From positions 3,596,001 through 3,660,000 of the forward strand of contig NC_133293.1 in assembly GCF_005239225.2 (NCBI RefSeq): a stretch of 64,000 bases of DNA, given 5' to 3'. The DNA is from Populus alba (taxonomy: Eukaryota; Streptophyta; Magnoliopsida; Malpighiales; Salicaceae). Under the pieces are notes generated by a model. It did no database searches. It was not told the origin of the DNA and was given only the letters and a program-made list of their open reading frames with translations. Of this stretch, positions 10,215 to 18,692 are shown in pieces. The position numbers and the translations under genes were made by a program. Within the stretch, counting starts at the first letter, position 1, and every line of letters begins with the position of its first letter.

Positions 10215-13200
10215 CTATCTTGCCTCTAACAATGAAACTGAGCATACGTTCGCCGAAGGTAGTTTGCTCTGCCTCGATGAATTGCTTGCTTCAACAAGAT
10301 CCCTCTCAGTGAAGAATCCTGGTTGTTTAGGATGAGGCAATTCATCTTCATTACCCAACATCAAAACCACATATAACATGTTTGGTCTATCTTCTGGATT
10401 TTCTTGCACACACAACAGCCCCACATGAATTGAACGTAGTACTTCAGACAAATAGGGTGTTTCAACTTTTGATCCCGCAGCCAGTTCCAGAGGCCTGCCT
10501 TGTTTGAACAGTATCCAAGCCTGATAAGCAAAACCATGCTGTCAATAACACATTGAAGATTTAAAGTGTTCAGGTCTCATTAAACATGTGCGGGCATATG
10601 GTATCTGGAATATATTGAAGTTAAAGATAATCTGTGACACCTACATGCTCAATAAGGTTGAGGTGGTGATCTGGATGACGGAATCCTCTGCTCTTATAGC
10701 TGAAGACGTCTGATTTTAGCGAGTAGAGTCCATAATTTGCGTACTCTGGAGATATGTAACCACTGCATGTATTCATAGAATTTTAAGTTTCATTTGCAGA
10801 CTTTGAAGATAAAATGCGTATGATAGAAATGACACTTACTACGTTCCAGCCACTTTATTAGTATTGGCTTCAGTTTCATTTTCTCCAAAACTTCTAGCCA
10901 GGCCAAAGTCTGAGATTTTTGGATTCATTTCGTGATCCAACAAAATATTGCTGGTTTTCAGATCTCTGTGGATTATTCTTAGTCTCGAATCTTGGTGAAG
11001 ATAAAGGAGTCCTCGAGCAATCCCGTTGATGATGTTGTAGCGCTTAGACCAATCTAGTAGCAAGCTTCGAGTCTCATCTGCCCAAGTCAATCCATTACAT
11101 CTCTTATCAGACTCATAAATGTTGGTGAAGGAACAAGAAAAAAGGAGATGATAAGTTACGATCAATGAATTTTGAGTTACAATTACATATGCATATATGG
11201 CAGAATTTGTCAGCATGAAAGTGGAAAACTCTGCCCCTGCAAAGCCACCTTCCCAAGGGCTTTGAACGATGCTCAATAGATGGCTAAACAATTGATGTCA
11301 AATCCATTTTGGAAGCTCAATAGTGCTAAATTTGAAACATTGGATTAGGTTTTTGAAAAGTTTTGTGAGATTCATACCAAAAATGTAGAAGTCCAAGCTT
11401 TTGTTAGGCAAAAGCTCGTAGACCAATATATTTTCATCTCCTTCAATGCAGCATCCAAGAAGCCTCACTAGATTCCGGTGCTGAAGTTTCACGATATGTT
11501 TGACTTCATTTTTGAACTCATCAAGTCCTTGTCTTGAATTCTTAGAGAGCCTCTTGACAGCTATTTCTCGTCCATCTGTTAATGTTCCCTGTAAATAATA
11601 ACTCAGCATCATAAGCAAATCAGACGTTGTCTGCTGAATTCTCAGAGAATTTCATGCAGCTTGTATCTGTTCAGGAATTCTTTCCAATCAGTCATCCTTT
11701 TATGCTAAAAAAAGGTTGGTTCTGTAGTGGAACAATTTCAATACCACAGAACTCCATTGGTTCCTGGAGTTTGTACCATGAAAAGTCAGAAGCTATATTG
11801 CACGGCTGTTTAACGATAATTATTACCTTATAAACAGGTCCGAAATCCCCTTCTCCTAGTTTATTGGATACAGAAAAGTTATTTGTTGCACAAGCCAACT
11901 CATCCATGTTAAAGAAGGGTAATTCTAGTTCTTCCTTCAAGTCCTTGTTATTTGATCTTCTTTGCAAATTACCTGTCATTTTTCCTTGCCAGGATAACTG
12001 TTATGATTGTTGAAAACATAGAAAGAAAGACAAAAGGATCTCTATTTGCTGCTAAACTCAAGATTTTTATAGCATCAAACAAAACTGGGCTTTGAACAAC
12101 TTACAGTCATACCTTATATTACTGAAAATCAAATTCAATTTTTTTTATTTTTAAAAACCAATCTTGCTATCTGATGATCCAGGACTGGTGCGATAGGAAT
12201 ACTTAGATTTTGATGGTGTGAATACGTACTGTTTTTCTGCTGCTTCTTTTTCCAAACATACAAGACCAAGCATAGGCCAATGCACAGAATCCCAGTGGAC
12301 AACACAGAGCTTACTATGATCCTTTTCTTCACTTTGGATTTGCTATTAACCTTCGCAGAGTCACCGTTATCTATAAAAAGAGGAAATGCCAAATGCCTTC
12401 TGTATTTGTTTGGTTAGTTATTATGGCTGGAAAGTTTTCATTGGCCATATAAGATCTGGATCATTCAAGCAAGGAAACTCTGTTGCTGATAGCCTTGCAA
12501 GGAAAGGTTTGGATACGCTCAGAGATTAAAGCTGAAGGAAACTCTGTTGCTGATAGCCTTGCAAGGAAAGGTTTGGATACGCTCAGAGACTATATAGCTT
12601 GGTTTTAAGATTTTTAAACGTTGTATCAGCTTACTAGTTTGAATATATTTCGAATTTTAATAATAATAATAAGAAGAAAAAAAACGACTTCTCTAATCTG
12701 AGGAAAAATTCATACCTAGTTCCGATGCAGCCATCCGTATAAAAATGTCTTCCTCATTTTGAAGGAAAGTTCTCATATCAATCAAATCATTGAACCAAAG
12801 CAAGCAAACGCTTCCTCCATCCCTGATGTCCAAGTTTGCATACGCAGTACAGCTGCAGTTCTTCAAGCATGTGTTCTTGCACTCCTCCAGGTTCATACTC
12901 CTGTTGAACCATGATTTTCTTGTCTCGGGCATCTTCAAACCTCTGAGCTTCCGAAACCCATCTCTGGAACCATTTAGTGCAGTCTTTCTAACGCAACCAC
13001 TTGACCAATCTGTCTTCTTCCAGTCTCTTGGAACTTTTGGTACAAATCCATTCAAGCAATCGCAAACTGGAGAGTGGTCAATGCTACAGATACCATTTGC
13101 GCCACAGAGGTTATAACGCTCACAATTATCTGTATTTGCTGTCGAGTAAAGAAACCAGCTTTGGGTTTGCTCCATCCACAGAAGGAGCATGAAATCACAA

Positions 13201-13994
13201 CTCTGAATTAAGACGACTCTCCAATGCGTTGAGTTATTAACAAGATTTTCTCTGTAAAATATCTCCTTATCATTAAAAACAAATTCAAATGTGTATATTG
13301 GATTTGGTTTTAACCGAGGCAAGCCACTGAACCCCAGCCCATTCCATGGCCCAGCTCGATACTTCACCTTTGAATCTTCCAACGCTCCATACTCCGGATA
13401 TCCACCAGGAATAAGGGCGCCTGTAACATTACCTCTGGAAGGATCATCTTGTGACTTACATGATGTCAAGTGCCACTCCATGCCAGTTATTATATTCCGT
13501 CCTACCTTCATGCCCGGTAATAGTGTGTTAGATCGATGTTCAAAACTCTGCCACAAGGAATTTTCCATGTTATTATCACCCTCCTCTTTCACAACAAGGT
13601 TTCCTGAATCCAAAAGCTGTGCAACTGGATTCCTAGCAGGTGCTGATGTGTTGGAAGACCAAATGATGCTTCCACTACGATTGAGAAGGACAAGAAGTCC
13701 TTGGTTGGTAAGCTTTACAACTCCTGACGAATCGTTAAGTGGAGTATCTCTGTTGGCAACCCAAACTGCTGTCTGGACAGATATTTTGCCATACCATATC
13801 CCCAAGTATCGGTTTCTGGATTTCTCGGGGGTGAAAAATCCTAATTCATAGGTCCCACCAGCTGAAACTATAGTGTCTCCATCTCTAATGAACTGAGCTG
13901 TGTTTATGGTGTCAGTAGGTGTGGCTGTTCTTACACTCAGAAATGAAATGAAGCAGAAAACAAGCATGGGGATGTAATCCATTGGTGCTCTCAC
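10215..13994 (-). CDS. G-type lectin S-receptor-like Ser/Thr kinase, with in-frame gap in the kinase domain
   Basis: Seven-exon model (minus): 13994-12716, 12370-12230, 11972-11827, 11588-11378, 11077-10840, 10762-10645, 10520-10215. All junctions are GT-AG and the frame stays open for 812 residues. Signal peptide about 1-24; B-lectin 30-150; S-locus glycoprotein/EGF-like 205-325; PAN 345-424; one membrane segment about 443-466; kinase from about 509 (GEGDFG loop, Lys534 in IAVKR, HRD 629-631, DFG 649-651); DUF3403 tail ending SVSLLEAR. It should be a plasma-membrane receptor sensing an extracellular ligand. Two oddities stand out. A usually conserved Cys in the S domain is Gly342. Exon 6 is 118 nt where relatives have 151, removing about 11 residues after SDVFS (residue 693), that is, kinase subdomain IX including its Gly. 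The protein may be kinase-dead, or the gene may be an early pseudogene. A LINE remnant lies in intron 1. Confidence 0.85.
12425..12685 (+). mobile_element. LINE 3'-end remnant in intron 1 of the receptor kinase
   Basis: On the plus strand, antisense to the gene, this encodes the tail of a LINE RNase H domain ([15 protein letters not shown] is readable). It ends in a stop, a short 3' UTR and an (AATAAT)n/A-rich tail at 12657-12684. It is strongly 5'-truncated, as usual for LINE insertions. A 55-bp segment is perfectly duplicated inside it (12471-12525 and 12535-12589). The 5' limit and target duplication were not resolved. Confidence 0.65.
12471..12589 (+). repeat. Perfect 55-bp direct duplication inside the LINE remnant
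   Basis: Bases 12471-12525 and 12535-12589 are identical, with a 9-bp spacer. Perfect identity inside an otherwise decayed fragment suggests a recent local duplication. Confidence 0.85.
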
Positions 13995-14110
13995 TTTGTC
14001 ATATTAAAAAATGGCTGGCCTTGCTAGATGTGAAAATATTCGTCTCAAGGAATTCCCTATTTAACATCACAATTAGTCTACAGAGAACGCAAGACTCTGG
14101 AAATTATTGG
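13995..14110 (-). promoter_or_regulatory. 5' flank and likely promoter of the receptor kinase (duplicated)
   Basis: Immediately upstream of the ATG on the minus strand. It contains GTTAAATAGGG (about 14058-14068), a weak TATA-like element. The same stretch recurs upstream of the truncated paralogue at about 14575-14690 with scattered differences, so the promoter region was duplicated together with exon 1. The function as a promoter is inferred from position only. Confidence 0.4.
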
Positions 14111-14226
14111 CTCTGAAGTGACCATTGTGTTCCAAAAATGGTTGACACTGCTTTAAGACTTTAAACATCAAGCTTAAGGAATCATTTAGTTTGAAAATTG
14201 AGGCTAGTGGACTCTGAATTACGACC

Positions 14227-14553
14227 CTATAAGCTTAAGATCTCTTTTCCATTGCTTGAGTTCGTTGGAATACCCAATCTTGGAACACCGGATGAATCGC
14301 TAAGTGGAGTTTCTCTGTTGGCAACCCAAACTGGCGTCAGGACCGATATTGTACCATACAATATCCCCGAGTATCGGTTTCTTGATTTACCGGGGCTGAA
14401 AAATCCTAATTTATAGGTCCCACCAGCTGAAACTATGCTATCTCCATCTCTAACTGGCTGAGTTGGGTGCTTGGTGTCAGTAGGGGTGGCTACCTTTACA
14501 ATCAGCAACAAAGTGAAGCAACAACGAAGCACGGAAATATAATCCATCGGCAC
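14227..14553 (-). pseudogene. Truncated tandem copy of receptor kinase exon 1
   Basis: The first 90 or so codons match the start of the neighbouring kinase: a signal peptide, then [19 protein letters not shown], then PVWVANRETPLSDSSGV of the B-lectin domain. The similarity stops at SSGV and the frame runs into about 18 unrelated residues before a stop. No S-domain, membrane or kinase exons follow between here and the intact gene. It is a partial tandem duplicate that keeps its own upstream region, so a short secreted lectin-like fragment could in principle still be expressed, but a pseudogene is the simplest reading. Confidence 0.8.
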
Positions 14554-14690
14554 TCTCGTGATTGTTTCAAGTAGCTCGCTTTGTTATGTTATAAAATGAT
14601 TGGCCTTGCTAGATGTGAAAAATATTCGTCTTAAGAAATTGCCTATTTAACACCACAGTCAGTCTACCGGAAATCGCTCGTCGTCGGAAT

Positions 14691-15169
14691 TTTTTTGGTT
14701 TGTGAAATTAGCATGCATAATTGACACAGATAGTCAACACTGAGAGAGGGAAGCTCCGGCGATGTCATGTATTAATGATTTTACTATGTTTAAAAATTAA
14801 AATGATAAAATGGCTCTAATATCACTTTTAAATTTTTTTCTTTTAAGATAAATTAATAATTTTATTGTACTTAAAAAATTATATATATAAAAAAGCTATA
14901 GCTCCAATCAATATAATAATAATCACTAGAGCATTTAGAAAGATAAAAATACTCCAATCAATATAATTTTAATTTTTTTACTTCAAATTAATATATTTTT
15001 AGTGTTTTCAAATTGATATACTAATATTAAAAATAATTTTAAAAAAATTAAAAATTATTATTTTAATATATTTCATAATAAAAAAAACTCTCTAAAGTGT
15101 GACAAAAACTCTGACAGAGTTGCATAACAAAGCCATTATCAGAGGCACTAAACAACTACTCGCTGGAGT
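14691..15169. other. AT-rich spacer
   Basis: No gene or repeat recognised. The sequence is strongly AT-rich (14770-15090) up to the approximate edge of the integrated virus copy. Confidence 0.5.
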
Positions 15170-15265
15170 TATGTCTTATGGTAACAAGATCTTCTAGTTT
15201 TTGAATGTAAAAGAGAAGAACAGAGAACAAGTTGAAGAACAGAGAAATTAGAGAAAACATGTTCT

Positions 15266-15271
15266 TTTATT
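15266..15271 (-). terminator. Candidate poly(A) signal of the virus copy
   Basis: AATAAA on the minus strand, about 65 nt downstream of the candidate TATA box. In pararetroviruses the poly(A) signal lies just downstream of the transcript start, giving a terminally redundant RNA. Position fits; function is inferred. Confidence 0.45.
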
Positions 15272-15334
15272 TAAAAGGCTTATCCTTCGAGGTCTATCCT
15301 CCTAAGGTTCTGCCTTTTAATATTACACACAACC

Positions 15335-15383
15335 TTTATTTATACTATGTTGAGGCTTCTTGCTTACATCATGCATTACATAA
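15335..15383 (-). promoter_or_regulatory. Candidate pregenomic promoter of the virus copy (TATA box plus as-1-like repeats)
   Basis: The minus strand reads TATAAATAAA at 15344-15335. About 20 bp upstream are two TKATGTAA motifs (15383-15376 and 15371-15364) spaced exactly 12 bp apart. That spacing matches the tandem TGACG sites of the as-1 element known from caulimovirus promoters; the expected C of each TGACG is T here. Position after the last ORF fits the family's genome organisation. Activity is unknown and cannot be judged from sequence. Confidence 0.5.
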
Positions 15384-15462
15384 GAAAGTACTGAAGCACA
15401 CTTAATAATACACCCCTATAATACAAATGACAAACCATACAAACGACAAACTAGTACTAATA

Positions 15463-16694
15463 TCAACCGACAATAGGTTCATGATCTGGAGAGAGATTCT
15501 GATCTGATAGGGTGTCCTGATCACGAATAGCTTGGACTTGTAGGGCCAACACATATTCATCATCAGCAAGCATTTCCATCTCATGTGGTTCCAACAGCTT
15601 TGGTATGCCCAGAATTATCTGCTTCAGTTTTTTGTTTTTGTATTGCATTTGCAAGTCATGGAGATGAGCAGTGTATTTAGGGTCATAGAAGTCATAATCA
15701 ATTTCTTCATCAGGGTCTATTCCTTTGGGCCACACTTCATCCGGAATAATGTTGTTTTTGAGGCACACAGTTTTTTGCAAGGTCCTGAGTTCTGGGAGGT
15801 TATCCAAGGGGTTTTCATACAAGGAATATGTATGAGTTTTGTAGAGTTCAGCTTGTGGAAAACTCATGACCAGATTATCTGCAGAAGCTTTGAAGGGCCT
15901 GTGGAATGTGAAAATAGAAAATAAATGAGCAAAAGCTTGCTTAACAGACTTATTGCAACGCAGATTGCGATGTACTTCAATCCAGCAGGTTTGTGGTTGT
16001 GAGAACTTGGATTTCTCCTGTTCAAGAAGGGAGATCCATTGGGTTGGGTTGTGGAACCAAGTGAGGAATTTAAGGGTGTAGTACCAAGAGTCCGCTGGCC
16101 ATGAAGAGGGTGTTTGAGAGTGTGGTAGCGGTTGCTTTTCAAATAGCTTTTCGTGCTGAAAAGCATGCCAATAATGTTTTTTTTTATTTTTAAAAAATTA
16201 TTTTTGATATCAGCACATCCAAAATGATCCAGAAAGTACAAACCACACTTAATTTTAGCAAAAAAAAATATTTGAAATTTTGTAAAAAGCAGGTTGGACC
16301 GCAGTCCCAAACGGCTTAGGTGAAGTCTTGAGGAACCGAGAGAGAAAATAGTCAGTAGGAAACTCTATAGCAACATGATAGAGGTGGAAGAGATACCACA
16401 AGAAAAAGTAGAGTTCTTTGGGAAACAAGCCAGAGGGTTTGAAAGTGAAAAGGTGGATGAAAGGGTACTTGGGATGGATGCCCAGGCTTTGGAAACAAAG
16501 GGAAGTCATATCATAATGAAGGAGGAGGTGGTCTTTGAGGCTAAATAATTTGTCTTTGGCCTGCAGGTTAAGAGTGTGGTTAAGGACCATGTCTTGAGCA
16601 AGAGAGGGCAAATCATCTGTAGGGAAGTTTTGTTCAGGCGGAGGTGGATTGGAAGAGGGGCCATAAGGATCAGTGGAAGGAGTAATGTTTAAGA
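15463..16694 (-). pseudogene. Virus-copy downstream ORF of unknown function, broken by a MITE
   Basis: An open frame begins just after the end of the polyprotein (about 16694), with a Pro-rich start. It is interrupted by a short transposon at about 16110-16315 and continues in the same frame to a stop at 15463. Without the insert it would be about 340 codons. The first part is rich in aromatic residues (FHLYHVAIEFPTDYF) and the last part is acidic (DEEIDYDFYDPKY). I recognise no domain. Florendovirus-type genomes can carry a second ORF of unknown function at this place, which is the basis for the call. No catalytic motif is visible. Confidence 0.6.
16110..16315. mobile_element. hAT-type MITE inserted in the virus downstream ORF
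   Basis: A roughly 205-bp noncoding element with imperfect terminal inverted repeats. The left end GTGTTTGAGAGTGTGGT pairs with the right end, whose reverse complement starts CCGTTTGGGACTGCGGTC; both continue to GCTTTT. The interior is A/T-rich (16180-16280). The flanks share CTTCA (minus strand) as a possible remnant of an 8-bp duplication. It matches the general appearance of a MITE common in dicots. Boundaries are good to a few bases. Confidence 0.65.
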
Positions 16695-16695
16695 T

Positions 16696-18692
16696 TTAGG
16701 TGGTCTGGTAAGCATGTCTGGAATCAAGTTCTTGGTTCCCTTTATATGCTCGACGGTGAAGGTGTACTTGGAAAACCACTATGCTAATCTCAGAAGTTGT
16801 GGATGAGGAAGCATCTTGCGTCTGAACTGTAGCATTTTTGGAAAAGAGGAACAGTCCATAATTACTGTAAAGTGATAAGCTGCCAGGTGAAATTCAAATT
16901 TTTGGATGCCATACTTTACAACTAATATTTCCTTGAAAGTGGAGTGATAGTGAGTTTCTGACTCCTTGAAAGACCCACTTTTGTAACCATATATGTGTTG
17001 GTGGCCATCCTTATCTTCAAGAAGGACAGCACTCCAGTACTGGTCACTGGCATCAGTTTGGAGTATGTGGTGTCCTGTTGATGGAATGACTAAGGCGGGC
17101 AGATTTTGTGTGGCTGTCTTTAATTTCTTGACAGCTTGTGTCTGCTTTTCTGTCCAAGGGTCCGCATCTTTTTTGAGCATGAGCTGAAGTGGCCTTGTCA
17201 TTTGTGCAACTCGAGGAATAAAATTTCTAAGATATTGAACAATGCCCAAAAACTATTGAACTTGCTTTCTCGTGAGGGGGCCATCTGAAATCTTTTAAAG
17301 TTCTTCAGCTATATAGGTGCTAGGTGTATAAGCACCATCTGCAAAGACCATGCCAAGAAATTCAATTTCCTTCTGACAGATGAGCATCTTACTTTCAGAA
17401 AGCATAATGCCATGTTGGTGGACAAGCTCTGCGAATTGTTTTAACAGAGTAGCATGTGACTCCTCATCTTTTGAGAAAAGTAACACATCATCAATGTAGA
17501 CTAAAGCTGAAGGGAGTATGGGTTCAAATACTCGAATCATGGCCTTTTGAAATAACGAAGGTGCCACTTTGAGATCAAAAGGCATGACTCGCCATTGGTA
17601 ATGATGGTCTGGTATGCAAAAACCTGTTTTGTGACGATCTTCAGGATGAATGCCAAGTTGCCAAAAACCAGCCTTGAGATCAAACTTAGAAAATACCTTG
17701 GCATTGTGAAGACAGGAAAATAATGTCATTGTATTTGGCAAGGGGAACTTATCGTCTTGGAGGAAATGATTCAAAGGTTGATAATTAATTACCAACTTAA
17801 GCTTGCCACGTTTTTGTTCGGACCTTTTATTAACATAAAAGGCTTCACAGGACCATGGAGAATCTGTAGGTTCAATTAATCCTTGGGCCTGTAATTGGGC
17901 ACATTCCTCTTGAGCCAACATTTTATGCTCAGGATTCATCCCGGAGTGACTGGCTTTGGTGGGATTGATGTCCTCATTAAGCTTGAAAGGAAGCTTAATG
18001 AAAAATTGTGGATTTTTCCATAATGGATGAGAACATTTGGCAAGAAATTCCTGATGAGAGTTTGAACATGAGTTGTGGATGATTTGAGCTTTGATGAGGG
18101 CAATATAGTCTGTGGAAAAGGGTTGCATTTCATATAATGAAGGGGTAAGAGTATAGGGAAGGAAATGGGCTTTATACTGAATACCTCAAGGAAGGCTCTT
18201 GAACTTGGATTTGAAGTAAACGTCAAACCCAATAACCAAATCTTTGCCAGGTAAAGGAGATCCAAGGACATGAGTCTTGACTGAGCATTGGGGCAAGATT
18301 TGTATGGTAATGGGCTTTTTTGTTTTGTATTGGGTGCAAAAGACTTGGTTGTCAGCAACTCGGAAGTATTCTTTATGAGTAACCCAACAATATGATGGAA
18401 GGACTTTAGGGTTAAGAATGGTTCTGTGGGCTCCTGTGTCGAACAAAGCTATGGCTTTGATGGGTTTAACATAGGTGGATGTAAGAATAGTAACAGGGGC
18501 TAAGGGTATTGGATGTGAAGGGGGAATGGTAGGTTGGGCTTGGTAAAGTTCATATATCTCATCATCAGAACTTTCATCTGCCACAGTTGTTATGGTATCA
18601 GGAGTAATCTCATCCGTGAGTGAGAATGAAGATTCGACCTCATCATCATCAGGATTGAACTTAGTATTTTGGGCCAAAAAATCAATTAACTT
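16696..18692 (-). pseudogene. Virus polyprotein 3' half: aspartic protease, reverse transcriptase, RNase H (inactivated)
   Basis: One frame on the minus strand continues the coat-protein frame from beyond the Tat insertion. The retroviral-type aspartic protease has FDTGAH (about 18440). The reverse transcriptase (about 18000-17300) shows the catalytic YIDD motif in VYIDDVLLFS. The RNase H domain (about 17250-16700) starts its core at ILQTDASD. In the living virus this half copies the RNA pregenome into DNA. Four in-frame stops break it: 18186-18188, 17295-17297, 17253-17255 and 16779-16781. No frameshift was found. Each stop is one C-to-T change from a Gln or Arg codon. The frame would end at the TAA near 16696. 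Confidence 0.85.

Noticed and set aside
12790..13851. Plus-strand frames opposite the receptor kinase exon 1
   Set aside because: Shadows of the strongly coding minus strand; no domain.
16696..18692. Reverse transcriptase block as an ordinary gypsy retrotransposon
   Set aside because: There is no integrase, and the same frame upstream carries a 30K-type movement protein and caulimovirid-type coat protein; the virus interpretation fits better.
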